Assembly (NCBI GenBank): GCA_963575745.1
Contig: CAUYUJ010018048.1
Location: forward strand, 566,300 to 630,299
Direction: 5' to 3'
DNA length: 64,000 nucleotides
Source: Prorocentrum cordatum
Taxonomy: Eukaryota; Sar; Dinophyceae; Prorocentrales; Prorocentraceae
Part shown: positions 32,771 to 43,019 of the stretch, piece by piece
Layout of the letters: each line of letters starts with the position of its first letter
Numbering within the stretch: position 1 is the first letter of the stretch
Notes under the pieces: model-generated
Database searches by the model: none
What the model saw: the letters and a program-made list of their open reading frames with translations, nothing else
What the model was told of the DNA's origin: nothing
Made by a program: the position numbers and the translations under genes

Positions 32771-33645
32771 GAATGGGGAATGGTCGCGCCAGAGCATTCC
32801 GTAACGACCTCTGAGCGGTCCCGAACATTTTGACAGGGCGACGGCGTCCGATACCAGACCCGCCAGCTCTCAGAGGCTCCCAAGGCATCCGCGTCACAAT
32901 TCATTATCATCCGGCCTTCGTCTTGAGAGGAGGGGGGGACAGAGGGCGAGGAGAAAGGGGAGGGAGGGTTGAGGTCCTCTTCCTCCTGCGTTCTTCGCTT
33001 GTTTCCGCCTCGCTTCTTCTTCTCCTTTCCCCCCTCTTTCCTCCTCGTCCCCCTCTGCTCCCCCACGGCATCTCGAAGGGCCCTCGTCGCAACGGCTGGA
33101 TTCACCTAGTGCTTCTGGTCGGCATGTGCTCCAGGAGGGGTCCAGGGGGCGGTTTTGATGGGCGAGGTAGGATGTTGAGATCCGACGCTGCAAAACAAAC
33201 ATATGTAACATCGCAAAACATTACGACCTCAGGCCCGGACCCCATCTTTCTGCATCATTGTTCGAGGTGGATCGATATGTGAGGATATTGGGGCCCGAAA
33301 ACTGGCGAAAATGAAAAAAAACTAATCGCCAGGACTTCAGGGGATGAGATGCAGCACCAGGTTAACCCCAGGATGTGCCAACGTTGCTGCGAATTACCCT
33401 CCCGTCCCAGGCCGTACCCCCTCATAAGTCCCTTTATGCAATCGTTGTCGCTAAGAGAAGCACCCCCTGACAGACGACGCCCCGTGGGCGTGTCACTCTG
33501 TCTAGAGCTACATTTTGAAGCAAGCCTCCTTCCATGCTTCGAACTGTATTGAAGGCGGCAAGGTGGGGTTGTGAAAGTGAACGAGGTGCCCCTTGACAGC
33601 CCCGATCTTAAAGAGCCGCCCTGCATCTTTGCAACTACTGCATTC
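32771..33645. other. Unique sequence with one dispersed repeat, no gene
   Basis: No exon or family match was seen apart from the repeat copy at 33078-33133. Confidence 0.35.
33078..33133. repeat. Dispersed about 55-bp repeat, copy 4 of 4
   Basis: GGCCCTCGTCGCAACGGCTG, then GATTCACCTAGTGCTTCTGG. It is the most diverged copy, lacking the AGAACGCACC end. Confidence 0.5.
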
Positions 33646-33649
33646 ATTT

Positions 33650-34060
33650 TCAACTTGTGGTCGTCAAGTCGAACGACGCCTCAGGTGAGAGCAACGTTTC
33701 AACAGGAGCCGACATTCATCCGTGTAACTTTCGCATCATGATTAAGCGTAGTAGTGGCAATGCATTGAGTAACTATCAGGCGAGAGCCCGATGTCGAATA
33801 CGTACTGGTGCCCATCATTGTAACGTTGGAAGCTTTCAACATGAACACGCGCGTCGCTAAGGCGAGAGCCACATTATTCAGACAAACGACCCTCCATTCG
33901 TGAAGCTGTTGGGCACTGCTGAAACGAATGTTCGCGGTGCTGAGGCGAGAGCCACTCTTTGAACATGAACGGCCTTCTGTCCGCGAAGCTATCAGAAGCT
34001 TTCGGACGAATGTACGCGGCGTAAAGGCGAGAGCCACATTTCGAAAACGACCTGTTTCAA
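33650..34060. repeat. Second array of the 83-bp repeat family
   Basis: AGAGCC recurs at about 33783, 33865, 33948 and 34030 (82-83 bp apart), with a diverged unit at 33688. The phrases GTGAAGCT, ACGAATGT and GGCGAGAGCC are shared with 5920-6233. Like that array it sits next to a GAT/GGA field, here after about 120 bp. Confidence 0.75.
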
Positions 34061-34184
34061 TTTGTGTACTTGTCGAGCACATATGCAAGATTCGGGACAG
34101 TTGTTTTCACTGACGTCTCAACAACTCGCGGACACGTCTGGTGATGCGACAGGGAAGGATTATCGTTAAGGAAGAAGGGTTAAA

Positions 34185-34224
34185 TGGGGACGATGATGAT
34201 GATGACGACGACGACGACGACGAC

Positions 34225-34267
<43 letters not shown>

Positions 34268-34480
34268 CTGATGATGATGATGATGATACCGAGGAGGAGG
34301 AGCATGGGGAGGAGGAGGAGGAGGAAGAGGAGGAGGAGGAGGAGGAGGGAGGAAGGATAATGAAGAGGGGAACGCAGGGAGGAGGGGGGATAGTGAAGGA
34401 GAAGAGAAGGACGATGAGGAGGAGGAGGAGGAGGAGGAGGAGGGAGGATGCAGAAATGAGGAGGGAGGAGCAACAGGATG
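34185..34480. repeat. (GAT/GAC)n then (GGA)n field
   Basis: GAT/GAC triplets to about 34290, then GGA/GAGG purine repeats. Confidence 0.9.
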
Positions 34481-34694
34481 GACGCCGAGCCCGCCGAGGC
34501 AAGACGATCGCCTCCTCTTCCTCCTCCTTCTCATGTAGCCGATTTTTCTCGAGCTCATCCAGTTCTGGCCGCCCGCCGAGGGCGTGCCTGGCTCTCGGCA
34601 GCACAATGGTGCAGGCGCTGCCGAGGTGGCTCCGTTGACGGCGCGGCCGTGCTGGCCCGCAGCCTTGGGGCGGGCCCTCGCCCGTCGGCTGACC

Positions 34695-34885
34695 TGGCTC
34701 GGGGGCGGCGCTACGGGGAGACGGGCGCACGGGGGGACTGCACCGACCCCTCCTGGTCGCCCCTCCATCGCCGAGCTTGGCGGCCGGTGGCCCACCCCGC
34801 CCAAGAAGGCGAGGATTCGCCATCGGGGGCCCGTCGCCGATCCATCGGCGACGCATCGTCGGTTCCAGGGCGGTGTTCCTGCCCC
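34695..34885. repeat. Dispersed about 190-bp repeat, copy 2
   Basis: Aligns with 25905-26095. It includes GGATTCGCCATCGGGGGCCC and the hairpin GTCGCCGATCCATCGGCGA. Confidence 0.6.
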
Positions 34886-35458
34886 TGAGCCAGTCGCCTC
34901 CTACTGTTGCCCCTCGCCTGGCGGATGAGCCGCCTGAGGTCTCTGAGCTCGGCACTGGGGCAGTGGGCGATATGTTCATCAGTGGGCATTCACGTCTCGG
35001 AAGCCGGCAGCCATGACAAAACCGCCAGCAAGGTGCGGGTCCGTCATTGGCCCTTGACTGGTATGTGTGTGTGTTCGTAGGGGCTACAGGGAGCACCGTT
35101 TGTATTTCCAACAGGAGGTTGATTCTGTGCACGCGCGCCTCATTGCATCGCCCGCCGATTGGACTGTATGGCGCGTCGGAGGGAAAGCGTGTTTGTGTGT
35201 GTGTGTGGGCATGGCTTAGGGCTTACGGCTTTTGCGAGACCCAAAGCGGTTTTTGAGGGTTCGGGCGCTCATAGATTCCGCGCGCGTTTCTTGCTTTTAC
35301 ATCTTTTCCGCCCTGTCGCTGCGCGCGGGCCGCGACGCCAAACGTATGTGCGAGACACAATGCGATCTTTGAGGGTTCGGGCGCGCCTAGTTTCCGCTCG
35401 CTTCCTGCTTTTACACCTTCTCCGCCCTGTCGCTGCGCGCAGGGCCGCGACGCCGAAA

Positions 35459-35664
35459 AAGTGTGTGTGCGTGTGTGCTTGCGTGCGTGTGCGTGCGTGT
35501 GTGTGTGTGTGTGTTGTGTGTGTGTGTAAAAATGTGCTTGCGTGTGTGTGTGTGTGTGTGTGTTTGTGTGTGCGTGTGTTTTTGTATGCGTGTGCGTGTG
35601 CGTGTGAGTGTGAGTGTGTTTGTGTGTGTGTTGGCGTTGGTGTGTGTGTGTGTGTGTGTGTCCC
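35459..35664. repeat. (GT)n microsatellite
   Basis: About 200 bp of GT with GC and other interruptions. It ends in a pyrimidine stretch (CCCACCCGCCCGCCCTACCC) and CAG, the likely acceptor of the next feature. Confidence 0.9.
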
Positions 35665-35687
35665 ACCCGCCCGCCCTACCCGTCCAG

Positions 35688-36839
35688 GATACGACCTCAG
35701 TGACAGACCCACTACTGGTCACGAAATGCCCGCATGACCCCGTTCACTCGCGCACCGCCATTCCAGTATTCCGCACCACATGCGACAGGTTCGGCAGGAA
35801 CCTCACTTGTGGCTTTTGGAAATGCCAGTGCGACCGCTGCCCAGGTGACGCTCCAATGAAGCCGTGGCCATGCGGGAACGTCCCCCCAGGGCACGCTTAT
35901 CGTCTGCCTGGAAAAAAATGCAGCTGCAACTGCTTACTGCTTGGCTGCATTCCTATCCCCAGTGAGCGCGCCCAAGCCTTTGCCAACATGCAGTGGGACG
36001 CTGTTTGGTTTTGCGAAGATTGCCTTATGCATCTGTGGGATGCCCGTCCCAGCCAGGTCCGGATCATCCTTGGCAAGGGCGGTCGCGACCTGTTCCCTCA
36101 GGATGTACACGAAGGAGGTGAGGGACCGCATCCTCCTGGGCCCAGCACCTCGCAGGCACCCAGGCGGCCCAGCAGTCCATCCGCGTCCCCCGACCCAGAC
36201 CCACTAGGGGCTTGGGCCGCCCTGCCGTAAGCTGACCTCCAGCGAGTCGCAAGGGCTGCGGGCGCCGCCGGCCTGCGCACCTCCCCTCGTCAGCGTCCCC
36301 GCTCCCTGCCAGCCATGCGGCGGCCGCGCATCCCAGGAGCAGACGGCGCAGGCAACGTCGCCTCACCCAGGAGCAAGTCCGCCACGGAATCATCAACCTC
36401 TTGCTCCCCTGAGGAGCGCAGGGCAACCTCGCGCATGCCCCCGACCGCCGGCAGTCGCGGTACTTCGCAGCGATCGTCCGCGCGGCGGGGCAGGGCCTCA
36501 CGCGGCGACCGCCTCGAGGGTTCCCGCAGCCCCCTCCCTAGGGCGCGTCGCCAGCAGAGCAGGTCGGCCTCAGCGCCAGGGGCGCGCGGCAGCTCACGGA
36601 CGGAACCGACGGCCGACCCCGCGTCGCCCCCCCCGAGCCTCTTGGGCGGCCTCCCTAGTGTTAACCCCTGGGCATGCCCCCGCCTGAATGAGAGGGCCAT
36701 CGCTACTCTGCAGGCGGCCGGGCACATCCATCCCGACAGAGCGCGCGGGAGTGCCGACGACGCCATCGTGCACATCATGATGACGTTCGTCCGAGCAGTC
36801 TCTCTGGACGTCGACGAGCGCTGGAACGCGTGGGCGTAA
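35688..36839 (+). CDS. Cys-rich hypothetical protein, one or two exons (possibly decayed)
   Basis: After (GT)n and the acceptor CTACCCGTCCAG, a frame stays open from 35688 to TAA 36228-36230. In the same frame it is open again from 36231 to TAA 36837-36839. The first part is Cys-rich (about 13 Cys in roughly 110 residues), with TCGFWKCQCDRC, KKCSCNC and WFCEDC, as in a zinc-binding module. A long Ser/Arg/Pro-rich linker follows. The C-terminal part includes ERAIATLQAAGHIHPDRARG and IMMTFVRAVSLDVDERWNAW. The middle TAA lies in GTAAGC, a good splice donor, so a short intron is possible; otherwise this is a pseudogene. A further +1-frame segment (PPSDPKAWPEACCREFLASI) follows to about 36991. No family was recognised; a retroelement protein is one possibility. 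Confidence 0.35.
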
Positions 36840-37033
36840 CGCCAACTCCGCGCTGCGCCAGACCAAGAGAGGCATGGGCCCCCCTTCGGACCCCAAAGCT
36901 TGGCCCGAAGCATGCTGTCGGGAGTTCCTGGCCTCCATCTATGGCGGCTCCATCCCGGCGTCTGGGGCCCCGACGGGGGTCCAGACGCATTGAATTGGGC
37001 AGCGACGGCAGGAACTTGTCAGATATCTGTTGC

Positions 37034-37083
37034 GGTGCTCTAGCGTGTGTGTATATATATATATACATATATAGAGGGAGAGG

Positions 37084-37126
<43 letters not shown>

Positions 37127-37131
37127 CGAGA
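37034..37131. repeat. (TA)n/(GA)n microsatellite
   Basis: Alternating TA then GA dinucleotides. Similar TA-GA tracts occur at 50733-50820, and the flanking phrase TGTTGCGGTGCTC resembles TGTTGCGGAGCTC near 40222. Confidence 0.85.
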
Positions 37132-37144
37132 GCTCACCCTATAG

Positions 37145-38200
37145 TTTTACAAGGCCGGGGGGGGGGGAAACCCGCACCCCCCCCCCCAAAAAAAAAAATA
37201 TTGACCTGCGGGATTTTGGGTTCTCGGGCTCCCTTGGACGTCCTTGGAAAAGGTCACCCGGCTTTCCGGGTCTCCACAAACGCCTTGCCAGCAGACCCAG
37301 AGCGATCCGATGGGGTCATCAGAAAGGCTCAAGGCAAACCCCAGACAGCACAAGAGCGCTCCAAGAGGGACTCCAATTGCGTCAGGACGGCCAACAAAAA
37401 ACCCAAGCCACCCCAAAAAGCTTTCCAAGGGGCCTTCAATGCACAAAAATCGTCCCATTCCTTTTTTTGTGAAAATGCAATTTAAGCATATTTCGCCTTT
37501 CGGATTTCATCCGCTTTCAAGACGGTTTCAAAGCCCCCGAGATCGCCTCAAGACTCCCCAAAAGGCCCCCAAGAAAGCTTCAAGACGGCCGAGCCGGGCC
37601 CCACGATCGCCCACGGGAGCCCCAAAACAGCACATAATGGAACCAAGAAGCCTCCCAAGGGCTCCCAGCACAGACCCAAAAGGGCCATGAGAGGTCCCCG
37701 GAAGTGCCCAAGATGGGCCCAAAAGGGGCTCCAGCGGGTCCAAGCTCCCCAAGACGGCCCAAGAAGGCCCCAGGACGGCCCATGAAGGCGCCAAAGCGGC
37801 CCACGAGGGCCTCGAAAACACCCCCACGATGTTTCCGAATGCTAACATTCATCGATTCTGCTCCCATGACATTTCATATCGTGACCCAGTCGTTGAGGGT
37901 CTCGTGGCATGCAGCGAAGATGCCCGAGGATGCCCCGTACGAGTTGCATATGCATGTTCATACCCATACACACATGCATTTATATTTGCATATGTACGCT
38001 GTATACTACACACATACAACAATGTAAGTCTCTTGTATACACCTAGACATTTTCACGGAACGTGCACGCACGCGCGCGTGTATACATGCATGCGCGCATG
38101 TACGCCCGCACGCATTCCGCTTGCGTGCAGAACTCAAAGGACCAAGATGCATGGCGCACAGCGCCAATGCAGTTTTGTGTGTATATATAATTCTCTTCTT
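37145..38200. repeat. Macro-repeat, copy 1 (about 1.05 kb)
   Basis: Begins with a G/C homopolymer and an A run, then TATTGACCTGCGGGATTTTG. A block of AAGACGGCC/CCCAAGA phrases follows. The distal block has CATTTCATATCGTGACCCAG and ends near GCAGAACTCAAAGGACCAAG. The same order repeats in 38203-40092. Confidence 0.85.
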
Positions 38201-38202
38201 AT

Positions 38203-40092
38203 ATTTTTACAAGCCCGGGGGGGGAAACCATCACCCACCCCAAAAAAAAAATATTGACCTGCGGGATTTGGGGTTCTCGGGCTCCCTTGGACGTCCTTGG
38301 AAAAGGTCACCCGGCTTTCCGGGTCTCCACAAACGCCTTGCCAGCAGACCCAGAGCGATCCGAGGGGTCATCAGAAAAGGCTCAAGGGTGGCCCCAGGCA
38401 GCACAAGAGCGCTCCAAGAGGGACTCCAATTGCGTCAGGACGGCCCAAAACACCCCCAAGGCACCCCAAAAAGCTTTCCAAGGGGCTTTCAAAACACAGA
38501 AATCGTCCCACTCCCTTCGTAAAGCTTACAATTTTAGCATATTCGCCTTTCGGATTTCATCAGCTTTCAAGACGGTTTCAAAGCCCCCGAGATCGCCTCC
38601 AGACTCCCCAGAAGGCCCGCAAAAAAGCTTCAAGACGGCCGAGCCGGGCCCCACGATCGCCCACGAGAGCCCAAGACAACCGAATGGAACCAAGAGGCCT
38701 CCCAAGGGCTCCCAGCATAGACCCAAAAGGGCCATGGGAGGTCCCCGGAAGTGCCCAAGGTGGGTCCAAAGGGGGCTCCAGCGGACCCAAGCGCCCCAAG
38801 AAGGCCCAAGAAGGCCCAGGACGGCCCATGAAGGCGCCAAAGCGGCCCACGAGGGCCCCGAAAACACCCCCACGATGTTTCCGAATGCCAACATAAAGAC
38901 TCCCAAACCACTCCAAAATGACGTTCCAAGGGGCCTTCAAAACACAAAAATCGTTCACTCCCTCAGTAAAACTTACAATTTCAGCATATTCGCTTTCCCG
39001 ATCTCATCAGCTTTCAAGACGGTTTCAAAGCCCCCGAGATCGCCTCCAGACGCTCCAAAAGGCCACCAAAAAAGCTTCAAGACGGCCGAGCCGGGCCCCA
39101 CGATCGCCCACGAGAGCCCCAAGACGGCCCATAATGGAACCAAGAAGCTCCCCAAAGGCTCCCAGCACAGACCCAAAAGAGCCATGAGAGGTCCGCAGAA
39201 GTGCCCAAGATGGATCCAAAGGGGGCTCCAGCGGGCTCAAGCTCCCCAAGACGGCCCAAGAAGGCCCCAGGACGGCCCATGAAGGCGCCAAAACGGCCCA
39301 CGAGGGCCCCGAAAACACCCCCACGATGTTTCCGAATGCCAACATAAAGACTTCCAAGGCACCCCAAAAAGCTTTCCAAGGGGCCTTCAAACCACAAAAA
39401 TCGTCCCATTCCCCGTGTAAATCTTACAATCTTAGCATATTCGCCTCTCGGATTTCATCAGCTTTCAAGACGGTTTCAAAGCCCCCGAGATCGCCTCCAG
39501 ACGCTCCAAAAGGCCCCCTAGAAAGCTTCAAAACGGCCGAGCTGGGCCCCACGATCGCCCACGAGAGCCCCAAGACAGCCCCGTAATGGAACCAAAAGGG
39601 CCGTGGGAGGTCCCCGGAAGTGCCCAAGATGGGTCCAAAGGGGGCTCCAGCGGACCCAAGATCCCCAAGACGGCCCAAAAAGGCCCTAGGACGGTCCATG
39701 AAGGCGCCCAAACGGCCCACGAGGGCCCCGAAAGCACCCCCACAAAGTTTCCGAATGCCAGCATTCATTGATTTTGCTTTCATGACATTTCATATCGTGG
39801 CCCAGTCGTTGAGGGTCTCGTGGCATGCAGCGAAGATGCCCGAGGATGCCCCGTACGAGTTGCATGTTCATGTTCATACCTGTACGCACACAACAATATA
39901 TTTACACATATATACGCTGCATACACATACAACAATGAAAGTCTATGGGATACACCTAGACATTTTCACGGAACGTGCACACACGCGCGCGTGTATACAT
40001 GCAGGCGCGCATGTTCGCACGCACGCATTCCGCTTGCGTGCAGAACTCAAAGGACCAAGGTGCATGGCGCGCCGCGCCAACGCAGTCTTTTG
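38203..40092. repeat. Macro-repeat, copy 2 with internal 448-bp triplication
   Basis: Same start (TATTGACCTGCGGGATTTGG) and end (GCAGAACTCAAAGGACCAAG) as copy 1. The middle block is present three times. Its landmark TTCCAAGGGG falls near 38476, 38924 and 39373, about 448 bp apart. The third block has lost about 57 bp. Open frames of PKRPTRAP type are repeat artefacts. Confidence 0.85.
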
Positions 40093-40430
40093 TACACACA
40101 CATATATATATGTATATATATATGTATATATATATATATATCGCAACGCTGCGCGGGCCAGAACATGCCGCTGTTTGATCGGTGCCGGCGCATCACGTGA
40201 GGGGAAGTGTCAGATGTCGATATGTTGCGGAGCTCGAACACGTGTATATATACATATACATATATATATATACACATACAGGTGTGTATATACATCTGGC
40301 CACGCTGCAGTCGCTGGCCTGAGCATACCATTTGATCGGTCGATGTTTAGACGTACGTGTGTGCGTATATGTATGGTGGTGATGGTGGTGGTGATGATGA
40401 TGATGATGATGATGCTGGCGATGCCGATGC
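40093..40430. repeat. TA-rich and GGT/GAT microsatellites
   Basis: TATATATG/TACATATA tracts at about 40098-40145 and 40240-40290, then GTGATG/GATGAT triplets at 40374-40420. The unique spacer between shows no gene. Confidence 0.8.
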
Positions 40431-40880
40431 CGCCAAATGGGAACAAGAGGGCTACGACTAGGGCGCGCGGCGGCCCAGACAATGAGAGGCAGGGGCTGCA
40501 GGGCCCGAGAAGGGAGGCCGATAACCAACTTCGGAAGGAGAACGCGGACCATGATAATCTCATCGTCCGCATGGGAATCGCTATGAAGAGGGGCCGTCCA
40601 GAGCTGTGGAAGGGGCGCAAGCACGCTGCCAGTCTTCAGAAGTTGGCGCGGCAAACATTGTTTCACGCTGAGGGGGCCTTCGATTCCATCCAGGGGGCGA
40701 AGTCGGAGTCGACATCCAAGAATGATCGCGACGAGGTCAAGGGTGATTGGTTCATCGGGGGCAGCGCGGGTCTGACTTGTTGTGTCGAGCGTTTCGGTCT
40801 GACTTGTTGTGCCCGTCTTGGTAGCTGGGCATGAGATATCGCCCCATGCCTATGTTCCTTATTTTTGTTGCCCACCCAGG

Positions 40881-40970
40881 TTCGCATATGACGAGCTTCG
40901 CAAACATTGCGCCTGGGCGATGGAGAACCGCAGGTCTGATTTCGGAGCGAGGCGGCCACCGCGCAGAGAG
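40881..40970 (+). CDS. Candidate exon, unknown protein
   Basis: A textbook acceptor (CCTTATTTTTGTTGCCCACC, then CAG) is followed by a segment whose first frame reads FAYDELRKHCAWAMENRRSD, then FGARRPPRRE. It ends at AGAG|GTAGGA, a canonical donor. A + frame just upstream (about 40430-40830, with DNLIVRMGIAMKRGRPELWK) could be a preceding exon, but the phase across the short gap was not settled. No family was recognised. Confidence 0.3.
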
Positions 40971-40974
40971 GTAG

Positions 40975-42300
40975 GATGAGAAGAGCATATTTGCAGGATT
41001 CGGAAAAGAGGATCTGCAATGCGAGTAGGACGGCGAGGCAGGAATGACACGAGTTGAAGGAGCCCCCCGGAGAAGCCCCCCCATCTACCCCGCGCGCGGG
41101 GCGAAAGATCGCGCGGGCGCGATCGCGCGCGACTGGAGAATGTTCGCTCCTTTGCCAGAGTGGGGCGGGGAGTTGGGTGAGGGGGCAGATAGAATGCAGC
41201 CCGCTGGGATGGTGGAAGGGTTGGACGAGGATCATGCGGATTATAATGTTTTTTTTTGCTTGGGGGGAGGGGGGGGGGGGGGGGCGGGGCGGGCAGCGCG
41301 GGGGGGGATGTTAGGGGGGGTCGGAGAGGGTGAGTAATAACATGACGTCGATGAAGATCGTGAGATCGGGAAGCGAATCTAAGGAACGATGGCGATCACG
41401 AATTAGGAACAGCAGGAGAAGCAGCAGCAGCGGCATCCGCATTCACCGGATCACCAGATGATGAAAACCTAAGCTAGGAGCATCATCGAGTAGGGGGGTG
41501 CGTCAGGGGAGGTGCACCCATAACGCAAAGAGGTGATGTGCAAGAAGTTGTCGATGTACGGTCTCGCTCGCTTGGACCGCTGCTGTCTCCTCTGCTTCAA
41601 TCGGTGCCATGGACAGGATGGCGACGCTGAGGGTGGCGATGGCGATATGGCGACTGACGCGTATCATTGTCGCAATTGCGACAATGCTGAGAATGGCCGT
41701 CGTATTTGCCGCGATGTCACCGTGGCGGTTGCGACGATTGAGGTGGTCGCCATGGCGACGATGGCGAAACTTGCAGCGACGTGAGTGACCGCGCGACGAG
41801 GGGTACAACGGCGAGGACCACGACGACGATATCGGTCGATGGCGACATGCGCGGCGACGACGGCGACGACTGAGCGCAGGGCCACGTGCAGTCCAAGCAT
41901 GCGGAGATGAAGAGCCAGAAGATGGACGTGCCACAGGCTCGCGTGACCAAGGGGGGGCGGGCGCTGGGTGCACGCAGCGCGAAGCTGAGGATTTCGGGAT
42001 CAGAAAAGGTAAAGAGGGAGGAGGAGAGGAAAGGGCGGAGAAGCGTGGAGGGATTATAAGTGAGGGGCGCGCGACGAGCTCGAGGAGGACAATGAGATGG
42101 CAGCTGAGGAGGAGGAGGAGGAGGAGGAGGAGGGGGGGGGAGGGAGACAAGCTAGGTGCGCTCGCGTGACATCTGACGTCCAACCCCTCCCTCCCATCCC
42201 TTACCATGGCGCTGATTTTCTTTATCCGCGGACGCGTGTCGTAGCGGACCTGTGGCTCCGCGCGCGCGTGCGTAGTGGGTGATGGTGCACGTGCGTGCGT
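40975..42300. other. Unique sequence, no gene recognised
   Basis: Contains a G homopolymer region (about 41262-41310), irregular GCGACNATGGCG phrases at about 41600-41850 and a perfect 20-bp palindrome (41666-41685). Confidence 0.4.
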
Positions 42301-42304
42301 GCGT

Positions 42305-42500
42305 GTGTGTGTGCGTGGTTGTCGTGGTGGTGGTGGCGGTGGTGGTGGTAGTGGTGGTGGTGGTGGTGATGGTTGTGGTGGTGGTGCTGGCGGTGGTGGT
42401 GGTGGTGCTGGTGGTGGTGGTGTTGGTACTGGTGCTGGTGCTGGTGGTGGTTGTGGTGGTGGTGGTGTTGGCGGTGGCGGCGGTCGCGGTGGCGGCGCGG
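42305..42500. repeat. (GGT)n microsatellite
   Basis: GGT/GCTGGT triplets for about 195 bp. Confidence 0.9.
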
Positions 42501-42589
42501 CGCGGTGGTGGCGGGCGGATGGGCGCGCGAGAGAAAGGCCCGCGCTGGGGCGAGAACGCCATCCTGAACGACGGAGGCCAAACACCGAT

Positions 42590-43013
42590 CCGAAAATGAG
42601 GCCCACGCTGCAGCGGGAGCACGATTCGGAACGATTCGGGAGCAGAAATGAAGCCGGCACCTCAACGAGAGCAGCATTTTGGGAAAAAATGACGCCGGCG
42701 CCTCAGCGAGAGTCGTTTCCCAGGATTTCCCGGGCATCCTGCGCGTGTAAAAAACAGTGCGCGGAGGATGCGCGGCTATCACCCGGACGCCATCAGGGGA
42801 AGGATTCGGGAGCAGAAATGAGGCCGGCGCCTCAACGAGAGCAGCAATTTGGGAAAAAATGACGCCGGCGCGAGAGCAGCATTTTGGGAAAAAATGGCGC
42901 CGGCGCCTCAGCGAGAGTCGTTTCCCGGGATTTCCCGGGCATCCTGTGTGTAAAAAACAGTACGCGGAGGGTGCGCGGCTATCACCTGGACGCCATCAGG
43001 GGAAGAGGGAGAG
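42590..43013. repeat. Tandem duplication, 170-bp unit, related to the 53-bp family
   Basis: GATTCGGGAGCAGAAATGA occurs at 42633 and 42803. Both units contain AGAGTCGTTTCCC and GATTTCCCGGGCATCCTG, and end GGACGCCATCAGGGGAA. The second unit has an extra internal copy of GAGAGCAGCATTTTGGG, making it 40 bp longer. Confidence 0.85.
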
Positions 43014-43019
43014 TATACT

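Noticed and set aside
35223-35722. Thr/His-rich - strand frames over the GT repeat
   Set aside because: Pure (AC)n translation.
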